Assembly: GCA_035556195.1 (NCBI GenBank)
Contig: DATMFK010000022.1
Location: forward strand, 1 to 64,000
From: G016756615 sp035556195
GTDB taxonomy: Bacteria; Pseudomonadota; Alphaproteobacteria; Rhizobiales; Rhizobiaceae
Reading direction: 5' to 3'
Length of the DNA: 64,000 nt
Shown: positions 36,729 through 45,806 of the stretch, piece by piece
Position numbering within the stretch: the first letter of the stretch is position 1
How the letters are laid out: each line of letters opens with the position of its first letter
Notes under the pieces: generated by a model
What the model saw: the letters and a program-made list of their open reading frames with translations, nothing else
Told to the model about the DNA's origin: nothing
Databases searched by the model: none
Translations under genes and position numbers: made by a program

Positions 36729-37093
36729 AGCCAACCCGCCTTGTCGTGAACATTTCGGCGGCCGGGATCATCTGGCCTCGTCCTTGCGCCGCCGACTGGA
36801 CGCAGAGCCGCTCGCCGGCCATGCTTCTTTTTGATGACCAAATGACGGGCTCCTCACTTCGAGGGTAGGAGTCTCCGCATGCCTACCGCCTGGGAAGGCG
36901 GGAGCCTGCTCCGCACAGCACGCAATGGTTGTCTCGTCCGGCCCTCGACTACGCCGAAAGAGCGGAGGCGGTTAGTTGCGGAGGTGCGGCGTTGGCGCCT
37001 GCCCTGTTGCAGAATCGTCGCGGTTCCCTCGCGTCGGTAACCATTCTCGCAATCTGCGGCATCCCGAGAATTGACAGCTCTGCCGGAACGTTC
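36729..37093. other. Gene-free stretch with consecutive hairpins
   Basis: No supported protein gene. Around 36864-36901 two hairpins share bases: GGTAGG/CCTACC and CCGCC-TGGGAA-GGCGG, followed by a short GGAG/CTCC stem. These could be a small RNA or phaZ 3' structure, but no promoter or T-run was found. Confidence 0.25.
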
Positions 37094-37109
37094 TTAACCT
37101 TTTATTAAC
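37094..37109. promoter_or_regulatory. Perfect CtrA-type box
   Basis: TTAACCTTTTATTAAC matches the CtrA consensus TTAA-N7-TTAAC exactly. It ends 30 bases before the start of the transglutaminase-like gene at 37140. CtrA is the cell-cycle response regulator conserved in this order, so the gene is probably cell-cycle controlled. Confidence 0.7.
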
Positions 37110-37139
37110 AAAGGTAACAGGGGCCGACGGGGCTGGGGT

Positions 37140-37745
37140 ATGTTCTCCTCACCGAAGAGCATGACGAGAAACTTGTGCGCGATCCTTCTGGGATTGGCCG
37201 CGGGCGCGGCTTCGGCCGTTGCGGCGCCGATGACGACGGGGGGGCTCACCTCCCAGCCCATCGGCCATTTCGAGTTCTGCAAGAACAATCCCGCGGAGTG
37301 CAACATCCGCCTGAAGGACAGTGGTCCGGAGCGCATGACCGGAGCGCTCTGGCAGGAACTCGGCGAGATCAATCTGGCGGTCAACAAGTCGGTCAAACCG
37401 ACGAACGATCTCGACATGTACGGCAAGGAAGAGGTGTGGGCGTATCCGCAAGGCACCGGCGACTGCGAGGACTATGTCCTGGAAAAGCGCCGCGAGCTCG
37501 CGGGCAAGGGGATATCGCTCTCGAACCTGCTGATCACCGTCGTGCGCAAGCCCGACGGAGAAGGGCATGCCGTGCTGACGGTGCGGACCGACAAGGGCGA
37601 TTTCATCCTCGACAATCTGAGCGACAGCGTAAAGGTCTGGAGCGAGACCGATTACCGTTATCTGAAACGCCAGTCGTCAGTGAATACGGGACGCTGGGTC
37701 TCGATCCGCGAAGGCCAGACCACCTTGGTCGGCTCGGTGCGCTGA
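37140..37745 (+). CDS. Transglutaminase-like cysteine peptidase (BTLCP family)
   Basis: A 201-aa periplasmic cysteine protease-like protein. A signal peptide (MTRNLCAILLGLAAGAASA) ends near AVAAP. The catalytic triad is visible: Cys in GTGDCEDYVLEKR, His in GEGHAVLTV, Asp in LDNLSD. BTLCP proteins are frequent in alphaproteobacteria, and relatives (LapG) cleave surface adhesins, though those have partner genes not seen here. The perfect CtrA box just upstream suggests cell-cycle expression. It is convergent with the FAD monooxygenase gene. Confidence 0.9.
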   Translation: MFSSPKSMTRNLCAILLGLAAGAASAVAAPMTTGGLTSQPIGHFEFCKNNPAECNIRLKDSGPERMTGALWQELGEINLAVNKSVKPTNDLDMYGKEEVWAYPQGTGDCEDYVLEKRRELAGKGISLSNLLITVVRKPDGEGHAVLTVRTDKGDFILDNLSDSVKVWSETDYRYLKRQSSVNTGRWVSIREGQTTLVGSVR

Positions 37746-37836
37746 CCACTGGAGCCCCTGCCCGTGTGACGCGGTGGATCGATCGGTCCAAATTCGGGAC
37801 TCTCTCCCGGCCTTCGACGTCGTGCGCCTTTCACGG

Positions 37837-39366
37837 TCACGTGCCGCTTGGAAGCAGGTCGCGTTCGACGAGATAGGCTTCGAGAGCATCCGCGCGTCCC
37901 CTCGGCTCGGCGATCGCGACGTAGCTGTCAGGGCGCAGCAAATAGGCGGCATCGGGCGCAAGGCCCGCTTCCCCGAACGCCTCATGCCAGGGGAAGCCGT
38001 GAAGCGGTATGCCGCGCCTCCCGCACCATCGCTGCAACGCGTCGGAGGCGGTGCCGTAGACATGGACCTGCCATTCGATGGTGGAGAGCGGATCGTAATT
38101 GTCGCGCCCAGCGAACCGGACGAAAGGCAGGCGGTCGCCGCCGCTCACCCTTCCCGCTTTGCCGGCGCTGAGCGGGCTTTCCGGGTAGTTCAGCATCGTC
38201 TGCGATACGACGCGGAACATGGCCTCGCGCACCGGTTCGATGCTCCATGCGAATTTCACGATAAGGGGGGCGATGCGGGTCCGCACGAAATCAGCGACGC
38301 TGCCCTGCGCCGTCCCGAAGGTGAACGCGCGGTCCGTGGTCTCCACCAGCTTTCGGGCGAACACCGGGCGCTCGGCCTCGAAACTGTCGATCAGGCTGTC
38401 CTTCGCCTGGCCCTTGAGGACGGCAGCGAGCTTCCAGGCCAGGTTGATGGCGTCTCCGATGCCAGTGTTCATGCCTTGGCCGCCGGCTGGGCTGTGCACA
38501 TGGGCGGCGTCTCCCAGCAGGAAGACGTTTCCGTGGCGGAAGCGGTCTGTGACGCGGTGATGGACGCGGTAGGTCGAGAACCAGTTCACCGTCTCGACCT
38601 GAAGTCCCAGCGCCCGGATCGATTGCTGCCCAATATCGTCGAAAGTCAGCGCTTCGGCGCTTCCCACCCGCTCTTCGCGCACCGTTCCGACGAAGCGCAG
38701 CTTGCCAGGCTGACCGTAGGGCATGATGAGGACGAACTCCGGTCCCTCGAAGCTGATGGTGATCTCGTCGTCGAATGCGCTCGTTGCGACATCGACATCG
38801 GCAACATAGAAGAGCTGGTGATAGGTGCCACCCTCGAAACTCGCACCGAGCGTCTTGCGCACGGTCGAGCTCGCGCCATCGCAGCCGGCGAGGTATCGCG
38901 CCGCGCAGGTCTCCTCCTTGCCGTCCGGCTGACGCAGACGGACCGCGACCCCGTCGCCGCGGTCCTCGAAGGCGACGAGTTCCGTCTCGCGCTCCACTTC
39001 GATGCCGCGCTCTACCAGGCGCTTCACCAGACAGCGCTCGTGATGATCCTGCGGATAGATGAGGACGAAGGGATAGGGCGTGATGGCGCCGCCGAAGTCT
39101 TTGATGGGAATGTGCGCCCGTCGCTTGCCCCCGGCCCACATGTTGAGGCCCGTGCTCTTGTGTCCCGCCGCAGCGACGGCGTCGGCGATGCCGACCTGGC
39201 GGTAGAGCTCCAGCGTTCGCGCATGGACGGCAAGGGCCCGGGAGGTCGTGCCGGGTTCCTTCGACTTGTCGATGATGCGCACCTTCACGCCCTGCGCGGC
39301 AAGCCAGAGCGCCATGACAAGTCCGGTCGGCCCGGCCCCGACGACGAGGACCTCTGTCTGGGACAT
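37837..39366 (-). CDS. FAD-dependent aromatic monooxygenase (PheA/TfdB type)
   Basis: A 509-aa flavoprotein hydroxylase. The N-terminal GxGxxG is VVGAGPTGLVMALWLAAQG, the DG motif is AGCDGASSTVRK, and the third flavin motif is LLGDAAHVHSPAGGQGMN. A C-terminal thioredoxin-like domain (about residues 410-509) is typical of phenol hydroxylase/TfdB relatives. AAGGGAG precedes ATG 39366; upstream extensions lack homology. It is a single gene, with no aromatic ring-cleavage genes nearby, so the substrate is open. Confidence 0.9.
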   Translation of the reverse strand: MSQTEVLVVGAGPTGLVMALWLAAQGVKVRIIDKSKEPGTTSRALAVHARTLELYRQVGIADAVAAAGHKSTGLNMWAGGKRRAHIPIKDFGGAITPYPFVLIYPQDHHERCLVKRLVERGIEVERETELVAFEDRGDGVAVRLRQPDGKEETCAARYLAGCDGASSTVRKTLGASFEGGTYHQLFYVADVDVATSAFDDEITISFEGPEFVLIMPYGQPGKLRFVGTVREERVGSAEALTFDDIGQQSIRALGLQVETVNWFSTYRVHHRVTDRFRHGNVFLLGDAAHVHSPAGGQGMNTGIGDAINLAWKLAAVLKGQAKDSLIDSFEAERPVFARKLVETTDRAFTFGTAQGSVADFVRTRIAPLIVKFAWSIEPVREAMFRVVSQTMLNYPESPLSAGKAGRVSGGDRLPFVRFAGRDNYDPLSTIEWQVHVYGTASDALQRWCGRRGIPLHGFPWHEAFGEAGLAPDAAYLLRPDSYVAIAEPRGRADALEAYLVERDLLPSGT

Positions 39367-39598
39367 TCGAGCGCTCCCTTTGTGGCGTCGGTCGTGGCCC
39401 GGATCGGAGCCATCGGGGGTGTGCTGGCCGCGGCAGTGTCGTCGGGCTGACACGCCGCTATCGTTGCACATCGGTGACGCGGCCGCCAACGCCTGCTCCA
39501 GCTCTCCGCGATCGCCTTCGTCGGCGGGACCGACGAGTATGGATGCTCGTCTCGCCCAACCCGACGTTGTGGGCGGAAATTTCACAAGAGCTGCAGGT

Positions 39599-41131
39599 TC
39601 ACGCCGCCTGCGCCATCCGCTCCCCGATCATGCGATAGGAAATCGCCTCCGCCAGATGGAGGCGGCCGACGTGTTCGGCTCCCTCCAGATCCGCCAACGT
39701 GCGCGCCACCTTGAGCACGCGGTGATAGGCGCGGGCGGAGAAGTTCATCTTCTCGCTGGCGTCTCGCAACAGAGCGAGCCCGGCCGCGTCGGGAGCCGCG
39801 ACCTCCTCGACCAGCGCGGTCGGGCAATGCGCGTTGGTTGTGATCGAGTTTACGCCGAGGCGCTCGAATCGCTCCCGCTGGATGGCGCGCGCCCGCGCCA
39901 CGCGCTCGGCAACGACCGCGCTCGATTCGGCCCGGGCCGGGCGGATGAGGTCGGCGGCCGAGACGGCCGGTACGTCGACCCGGAGATCGATGCGGTCGAG
40001 CAGCGGACCGGAGATGCGTGCCTGGTAGTCCGTCTGGCAGCGCGGGCCGCGCGCGCAGCGATAGCCGGGCTCGCCGGCCATGCCGCAGCGGCAGGGGTTC
40101 ATGGCGGCAACGAGCTGGATTCGCGCGGGGTAGGCGACGCGGTGATTGGCGCGGGCGATCACGCATTCGCCCGTCTCCAGCGGCTGGCGCAGCGAATCGA
40201 GCACTCCCGGCGCGAATTCGGGCAGCTCGTCGAGGAACAGCACGCCGTGGTGGGAGAGCGATGCTTCGCCCGGCCTCACGCGATTGCCGCCTCCGACCAT
40301 CGCCGCCATGGAGGCCGAATGGTGCGGCGCGCGGAACGGGCGCCGGTCCGTGAGCCTGCCGCCCGCGATTTCGCCGGCGATCGAGGCGACCATGGAGACT
40401 TCGAGCAGTTCCTTGGGCGACAGCGGTGGCAGGATGGAGGGCAGGCGTTGCGCCAGCATCGACTTGCCGGAGCCGGGCGGCCCGACCATCAGGAGGTTGT
40501 GGCCGCCTGCGGCCGCCACTTCGAGCGCCCGCTTGGCGCTCTCCTGGCCCTTGATGTCGGCGAGGTCCGGCAGCTCGCCGGATCTTGGCTGGATGGCCGC
40601 CTCGGGGCGGGACAGCACCTGTGTGCCGCGGAAATGATTGGCGATGGCGATCAGGCTGCGTGGCGCCAATATGTCGATGTCGCTTCCGGCCCAGGCTGCC
40701 TCCGGCCCCGAGCCGGACGGACAGATCAGCCCCTTGCCCATGGCATTGGCGCCGATCGCGGCAGGCAGCGCGCCGTTGACCGGAGCGATCGTGCCGTCGA
40801 GGGAGAGCTCGCCGAGCACGACATAGTCGGCCAACGCATCGCCCGGCACGGCGCCGAGCGCCGCCATCAGGCCGAGCGCGATGGGGAGATCGTAGTGGGA
40901 TCCTTCCTTGGGAAGATCGGCGGGCGCGAGGTTCACCGTCACCTTCTTGACGGGCATCGACAGACCGGAAGCATGCAGTGCCGCCTGCACGCGCTCCCGG
41001 CTCTCGGCCACGGCCTTGTCGGGAAGGCCGACGATATGGATGTTCATCTTGCCCGGCGCGACCATGACCTGCACGTCGACCGGTACCGCCTCGATGCCCT
41101 GGAAGGCGACCGTGCGCACCCGCGAAACCAT
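39599..41131 (-). CDS. comM: YifB/ComM-family Mg chelatase-like AAA+ ATPase
   Basis: A 510-aa AAA+ protein. The N-terminal ChlI-like/Lon-type domain has VNLAPADLPKEGSHYDLPIA; the AAA core has Walker A VGPPGSGKSML and Walker B GVLFLDELPEF; a C-terminal Mg-chelatase domain follows (ISGPLLDRIDLRVDVP). ComM is a hexameric helicase that promotes branch migration during natural transformation. GGAGGGGGAC precedes ATG 41131. About 200 bases upstream lies a remnant of a gshB 3' end, and the nonulosonic-acid cassette starts beyond it. Confidence 0.95.
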   Translation of the reverse strand: MVSRVRTVAFQGIEAVPVDVQVMVAPGKMNIHIVGLPDKAVAESRERVQAALHASGLSMPVKKVTVNLAPADLPKEGSHYDLPIALGLMAALGAVPGDALADYVVLGELSLDGTIAPVNGALPAAIGANAMGKGLICPSGSGPEAAWAGSDIDILAPRSLIAIANHFRGTQVLSRPEAAIQPRSGELPDLADIKGQESAKRALEVAAAGGHNLLMVGPPGSGKSMLAQRLPSILPPLSPKELLEVSMVASIAGEIAGGRLTDRRPFRAPHHSASMAAMVGGGNRVRPGEASLSHHGVLFLDELPEFAPGVLDSLRQPLETGECVIARANHRVAYPARIQLVAAMNPCRCGMAGEPGYRCARGPRCQTDYQARISGPLLDRIDLRVDVPAVSAADLIRPARAESSAVVAERVARARAIQRERFERLGVNSITTNAHCPTALVEEVAAPDAAGLALLRDASEKMNFSARAYHRVLKVARTLADLEGAEHVGRLHLAEAISYRMIGERMAQAA

Positions 41132-41331
41132 GTCCCCCTCCGTTTCGGGCCGCGTTCCTAGCGATCAGTTCGTCAAGAAACTTGCATTAGAAAAAAGCAC
41201 GGAACGAGGGGCAAAGCAAGAACATCATAGGAACATATAAATCAAATGAGTGAGCCTCTCGCCCAGAAGGGGTAGGAACGTTTGAGGATCAAGACAGCGG
41301 CCTAGCCCGTTGCTGCGAAGAGGGGGATTGG
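41132..41331. other. Gap between comM and the gshB remnant
   Basis: No gene seen. Relatively A+T-rich around 41180-41250 (runs such as AGAAAAAAGC and ACATATAAATC), probably the comM promoter region and possibly a scar of insertion. No terminal inverted repeats, integrase or tRNA end was recognised. Confidence 0.3.
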
Positions 41332-41401
41332 TCAGGGCCGCTTCGCCCTTACCGCGCTCCAGAACAGCGAGGCGAGGTCGGCGTCGCGTTTCGAGCTTAC
41401 G
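41332..41401 (-). pseudogene. Truncated copy of the gshB 3' end
   Basis: Read on the minus strand this ends ADLASLFWSAVRAKRP plus stop, against ADIAALFWDAVEAKRR plus stop at the end of the intact gshB (47924). At the DNA level the first 57 bases from the stop codon share about 44 identities by hand alignment. Homology ends at the stop on one side and near 41388 on the other. There is no start or body of glutathione synthetase here. It marks the comM-side flank of the inserted cassette. Confidence 0.75.
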
Positions 41402-41584
41402 CACAGTCCTCGCGCCCGCTCGACACGCCCGTCATCCGCTTCCGACGGACAAGGCACGCACAAGCTTAATCCAATACTCATGATCGGCGACTGATGGGGC
41501 GTGGTCTGCCGGGTCTCGATTATCGCGGCTGCCGGAGAGCAATTCCCGGACGACTGTGTGTGCCCGCAGTTTGAAGGACTGGGA

Positions 41585-43534
41585 ATGTCGACGAAACTTG
41601 CTCTCAAGCCAATCGGGAAGAATGCGCATCCCAAGAAAATTCTGAAGCAGATCCATGCGCTTCAGGGCCTCGGGAGGTTTCAGGAAAGCAGGGTCCTTTG
41701 CGATCGGCTGATCGGTCTTGGTTACGACAACCCGGATTTCCTGCACCTTTACGGGCTGGTGCTGCGCGGCTGTGACGACCTGCCCAACGCACTCGTCGCC
41801 ATACACGCCGCGCATGAGCAAAAACCTCAGGATGCCAGCATCCTGAATTCCATGGGTGCCATTTTCCTGCAGATGAACGACGTCGAACCAGCCATCGAGC
41901 TGTTCAAGCGGGCGACAAAGATCGATCAGAAATATTACAGCGCCTGGCTGAACCTTGGAATAGCGCTGAAGCGGGCGGAGCGCTACGAGGCGGCCGATCT
42001 CGCATTGACCTGCGCCCACCACATCGATCCCGGCAAGATCGAGCCGCTTCTGAACCTAGTCGACATCCTGATCGAACGACGCTTGTACAAGCGCGCCGAG
42101 GAGTTCGCGGACAAGCTGCTCGAGAGGCAGACCGACATCACGCCCAGACTTCAGCTGAAACGGCTGCATATCGCGGCGCGTCTGCAGGATCTTGCCTATA
42201 TCAAGAAACACCGGGAAACAGCCGATGTCGGGGGTTTCAGCCAGGATGAAAGGGCGGAGCTGGACAACATCTGGGTGCACTGCCTCGAGATAGAAAGCCG
42301 GTATGAGGAAGGCATTGCCGTCCTTGAGGGCTGGATGGACAAGAGCACACAGCACAGAACCCAGCTTCAAACCCAGCTTGGCTTGTTCTACGCCGCCGTG
42401 GGGCGGCTGGACGACTCGACCGCGGTTCACGAGGATCTGCTGCGGGCGCACCCCGATCACGTCGGGGGCCGCTACAACCTGGCGAGACTCCAGTTCAGAA
42501 AGGGCGAGCTGAGCGAAGGCTTCGCCAACTACGAGGCGCGCTGGCAATGGCGTGAATTCACCACCCTTCGCCGGCGGTTCAGTGCGCCGAGATGGGAGGG
42601 CGAGCCGCTCGACGGCAAGAACCTGCTGGTATGGCGCGAGCAGGGCATCGGCGATGAGGTCCGCTATGCCTCCCTGCTTCCGGAACTGAAGGACCTTGGC
42701 GGATCGGTGACCTTCGAATGTTCGCCGAAACTCGCGCCGCTTTTCGAGCGCTCTTTTCCCTGGGCGAAAATTCGACATGAGGGGCCCCTCGAGTGCCGTG
42801 GCGACGAAGCCTATGCCGGGTTCGACTATCAGATCCCAGTCGGCTCGCTGGGCAAGATGTTTCGACCGAGCGTCGCCAGTTTTCACGAAAGGCAGGCATT
42901 CTGGCTTGCGCGCTTCCCCGAAGCCGAAAACCGCGTTCGCGCGCAGATCGATCCAGCCTCGGACGAAATAGTGGTCGGAATCTGCTGGCGTTCGTCCAAC
43001 CGCGCCGCCTCGCGCAACCGGTACTTTTTCGAGCCGGAGCAATTGGCCCCGTTGCGGCACCTGCCGAAGGTGAGATGGCTCAATCTCCAGTATGATGGTA
43101 CCGTGGACGAGGTCGAGACGATCCGCAATCTCGGCATTCCTCTTCATCACTATACGAATGTCGACCAGAAGGATGATCTCGTCAGTGCCTGCGCCTTGCT
43201 TGGGGCCTGCGATCTGGTGGTCTCGATCGGTAGTGCTGTCGCGGACCTGACCGGCGGCCTCGGCGTTCCCACCGTCTACATGACGCGCCACGATTCGGAA
43301 GTCTATCTCGGCACCGATCACGTTCCCTGGTTTCCGGCAGCCAAGCCGTTCCCGATGAAGGCGAACCGCGGCGACGAAACCATAGAAAAGATCGTGAGCG
43401 AATGGCCCTCGATCGTCGATTGGGCAAGAAGCGCGCCGACAGCCCGGCAGCCTCGGCACGCAGAGGTCCCTGCCCGGCCGGCATCGTCCAAGGCCCTGTG
43501 CCTGGACCTCGTTTATGAACACGCCGCCAACTGA
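41585..43534 (+). CDS. TPR-repeat glycosyltransferase (FlmG-like)
   Basis: A 649-aa cytoplasmic protein. Residues ~15-320 are tetratricopeptide-like helical repeats (for example ILNSMGAIFLQMNDVEPAIE and AWLNLGIALKRAERYEAADL). Residues ~335-620 are a GT-B glycosyltransferase domain with WEGEPLDGKNLLVWREQGIG, EVRYASLLPELKDLGG and the donor-binding-like ACDLVVSIGSAVADLTGGLG. This TPR-plus-glycosyltransferase layout matches FlmG of Caulobacter and relatives, which binds flagellin through the TPR part and transfers a nonulosonic acid. GAAGGA precedes ATG 41585. The neuB gene starts next to or inside its end, so synthesis of the sugar and its transfer are probably coupled. The acceptor protein is not in the window. 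Confidence 0.85.
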   Translation: MSTKLALKPIGKNAHPKKILKQIHALQGLGRFQESRVLCDRLIGLGYDNPDFLHLYGLVLRGCDDLPNALVAIHAAHEQKPQDASILNSMGAIFLQMNDVEPAIELFKRATKIDQKYYSAWLNLGIALKRAERYEAADLALTCAHHIDPGKIEPLLNLVDILIERRLYKRAEEFADKLLERQTDITPRLQLKRLHIAARLQDLAYIKKHRETADVGGFSQDERAELDNIWVHCLEIESRYEEGIAVLEGWMDKSTQHRTQLQTQLGLFYAAVGRLDDSTAVHEDLLRAHPDHVGGRYNLARLQFRKGELSEGFANYEARWQWREFTTLRRRFSAPRWEGEPLDGKNLLVWREQGIGDEVRYASLLPELKDLGGSVTFECSPKLAPLFERSFPWAKIRHEGPLECRGDEAYAGFDYQIPVGSLGKMFRPSVASFHERQAFWLARFPEAENRVRAQIDPASDEIVVGICWRSSNRAASRNRYFFEPEQLAPLRHLPKVRWLNLQYDGTVDEVETIRNLGIPLHHYTNVDQKDDLVSACALLGACDLVVSIGSAVADLTGGLGVPTVYMTRHDSEVYLGTDHVPWFPAAKPFPMKANRGDETIEKIVSEWPSIVDWARSAPTARQPRHAEVPARPASSKALCLDLVYEHAAN

Positions 43535-43544
43535 GGCCACCGAG

Positions 43545-44666
43545 ATGCGAAGCGCGCCCGCCCGGCACCTGTCCATGGGGAACCTCGTCATGGCCGGTTC
43601 CAACGGAAATCCGAGGATGAAGATCGCGGATCGGGAAATCGGTCCGGAACACCCCCCGCTGGTGATCGCGGAAATCGGGATCAACCACGGGGGCGATCTC
43701 GAGGTCGCGAAGGACATGGTTCGCCTGGCGGCGGAGGCCGGCGCGGAATGCATCAAGCACCAGACCCATTTCGTCGAGGACGAAATGACGGATGAAGCAA
43801 AGTCCGTGTTCCCGCCCAATGCCGACGTCTCGATCTATGAGGTGATGCAGCGCTGTGCGTTGCCGCAGCAGGAGGAGATCGAGCTGAAGGCCTTCGCCGA
43901 GAAGCTTGGCCTGATCTACATATCGACGCCCTTTTCGCGGAAGGCGGCGGACTTCCTTCACAGCATCGACGTGCCGGCGTTCAAGATCGGATCGGGCGAG
44001 GCCGATCACCTGCCGCTCATCCGTCACATAGCCTCGTTCGGCAAACCGGTCATCCTTTCGACGGGCATGCAATCCATCGAGACGATTGCGCGCTCGGTCG
44101 ATATCTTGCGCCGCGCCGGCGTTGCCTTCGCGCTGCTCGAATGCACGAACCTCTATCCCTCGCCACCGGAAATCGTTTCCTTGCGAGGCATCTCGGAACT
44201 GAAGCAGGCATTTCCGGACGCTGTGGTGGGGTTTTCCGATCACTCGATCGGCCCCACCATGGCGCTGGCCTCGGTGGCGCTCGGGGCCTGCATCATCGAG
44301 CGCCACTATACCGACAGCCGGTACCGCACGGGTCCCGACATCATATGCTCCATGGATCCGGCCGAGTTGCGTTTCCTGGTCGATCGGTCACGCGAGATCC
44401 ATCGCGCCTTGCTCAATCCGAAGGAACGGACCGCGCCCGAGGAGGCGGTCTATCGCTTTGCTCGCTCGTCCATCGTCGCCGATCGTGACCTCGAAGTGGG
44501 GCATGTCGTCCAGGAGCAGGATATCTGGGCTCGTCGGCCGGGCACCGGAGAGATCGCGGGATATGAGTTCGATGCCGTTCTAGGCCGCCGGCTGACCCGG
44601 TCCGTCGGTCGCAACACGCAATTGCGCTGGTCCGATCTCGAAGCCGCGGTGCCGCCGCAATGCTGA
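43545..44666 (+). CDS. neuB: N-acetylneuraminate (nonulosonate) synthase
   Basis: Condenses a 2-acetamido hexose (normally ManNAc) with phosphoenolpyruvate to a nine-carbon nonulosonic acid. The TIM-barrel half shows IAEIGINHGGDLEVAKDM, IKHQTHFVEDEM, FSRKAADFL, FKIGSGEADHLPLI and GFSDHSIG. The C-terminal ~60 residues form the antifreeze-like SAF domain (DIWARRPGTGEIAGYEFDAV). The IKHQTH-VEDEM block is what I recall from Campylobacter-type sialic acid synthase NeuB. ATG 43545 has GAGG seven bases upstream and follows the glycosyltransferase stop (43534); ATG 43515, overlapping by 20 bases, is an alternative. The neighbours NeuC and NeuA complete the pathway. Confidence 0.93.
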   Translation: MRSAPARHLSMGNLVMAGSNGNPRMKIADREIGPEHPPLVIAEIGINHGGDLEVAKDMVRLAAEAGAECIKHQTHFVEDEMTDEAKSVFPPNADVSIYEVMQRCALPQQEEIELKAFAEKLGLIYISTPFSRKAADFLHSIDVPAFKIGSGEADHLPLIRHIASFGKPVILSTGMQSIETIARSVDILRRAGVAFALLECTNLYPSPPEIVSLRGISELKQAFPDAVVGFSDHSIGPTMALASVALGACIIERHYTDSRYRTGPDIICSMDPAELRFLVDRSREIHRALLNPKERTAPEEAVYRFARSSIVADRDLEVGHVVQEQDIWARRPGTGEIAGYEFDAVLGRRLTRSVGRNTQLRWSDLEAAVPPQC

Positions 44667-45802
44667 ATTTTTCAGCCCACGCGAAGCGCAAGATTCTGTT
44701 CGTCACCGGCACGCGTGCCGACTACGGCAAACTCGAACCGCTGGCGATCGAGGCGGCGGATGCGGGGTTTCCCGTCACCTTCTTCGTGACCGGCATGCAT
44801 ATGATGGCGAAATACGGCCTCACGAAAACGGAGATCCACCGCAACAGCCACCGCTTCAAGATCGTCGAATACATCAATCAGCGCGACGGAGATCCCCAGG
44901 ACATCGTTGCGGCGAAGACGATCATCGGGTTTTCCGATTTTCTGAAGGAAATGCGCCCGGATCTGGTCGTCATTCACGGAGATCGTGTCGAGGCGCTTGC
45001 CTGCGCGCTGGTCAGCGCAATGAACTACATCCTGTGCGCCCATATCGAAGGCGGCGAGGTTTCCGGAACGATCGACGAGATTTTCAGGCACTGCAACACG
45101 AAGCTGTCGTCGATCCATCTGGTGTCCTCGAAGGTCGCACGCGAGCGGGTGCTCCGTCTCGGGGAGACGACGGAGTCGGTGGAGATCATAGGATCGCCGG
45201 AACTCGATATCCACGCGCAAAGTTCCGGCGTTTCGCTTCCGGAAGTGCTGAACAGGTACGAGATCGCCTCGGACGACTACGGCATCGTCATATTCCATCC
45301 GGTCACTTCGGAGGTCGATACCATCCGCGACCAGGTGCAGTCCGTCTTCTCGGTCTTGAAGGAGTCCGGGAGATACTTCGTTCTCATCATGCCGAACAAC
45401 GATCCGGGGTCGAAGGAGATCATCGAGGAGATCGAAACGCTGCCACGCAATCAGTTTCGCGTCCTGCCCTCCATGCGCTTCCATTATTTTTCGGAGCTTC
45501 TGCGAAATGCCAAGCTGATGCTGGGCAATTCGAGCTCAGGCGTCCGCGAGGCGCCCTATCTCGGCATACCGTCGATGACGCTGGGCACGCGACAGGCGAA
45601 CCGCTCCACCGCCAAGGCGGTGTTCACCGCATCCTGTTTCGACCGCGCGGCGATCTCGTCCTTCGTCGCCGGCGAATGGGGAAAGCGGTACGACCGCGAC
45701 AACTCCTTCGGCGAAGGACTGGCAACGAAGAAGTTCCGCGAGCTTCTTCTGTCGCCACGCTTCTGGGAGCGGCCCCGGCAGAAATATTTTGCCGATGTGT
45801 GA
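44660..45802 (+). CDS. neuC: UDP-N-acetylglucosamine 2-epimerase, hydrolysing (NeuC type)
   Basis: Expected to convert UDP-GlcNAc to ManNAc plus UDP, giving NeuB its substrate. The 380-aa GT-B-like fold begins ILFVTGTRADYGKLEPLA and has VIHGDRVEALACALVSA and CAHIEGGEVSGTIDE. Also present are RHCNTKLSSIHLV and the C-terminal MLGNSSSGVREAPYLGIPS, all typical of NeuC/LegG. The start overlaps neuB by seven bases. Non-hydrolysing WecB is less likely because of the neuB/neuA context and the NeuC-like N-terminus. LegG, which acts on a GDP-linked bacillosamine derivative, cannot be fully excluded by eye. Confidence 0.92.
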   Translation: MLNFSAHAKRKILFVTGTRADYGKLEPLAIEAADAGFPVTFFVTGMHMMAKYGLTKTEIHRNSHRFKIVEYINQRDGDPQDIVAAKTIIGFSDFLKEMRPDLVVIHGDRVEALACALVSAMNYILCAHIEGGEVSGTIDEIFRHCNTKLSSIHLVSSKVARERVLRLGETTESVEIIGSPELDIHAQSSGVSLPEVLNRYEIASDDYGIVIFHPVTSEVDTIRDQVQSVFSVLKESGRYFVLIMPNNDPGSKEIIEEIETLPRNQFRVLPSMRFHYFSELLRNAKLMLGNSSSGVREAPYLGIPSMTLGTRQANRSTAKAVFTASCFDRAAISSFVAGEWGKRYDRDNSFGEGLATKKFRELLLSPRFWERPRQKYFADV

Positions 45803-45806
45803 TTCG

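Noticed and set aside
39599..41131. Magnesium chelatase subunit for chlorophyll synthesis
   Set aside because: The N-terminal domain and overall length are those of YifB/ComM; no other pigment genes are present.
41332..41634. A 100-codon minus-strand frame covering the gshB remnant as a real gene
   Set aside because: Only the last ~20 codons resemble gshB; the rest has no homology features and overlaps the start of the TPR glycosyltransferase gene.
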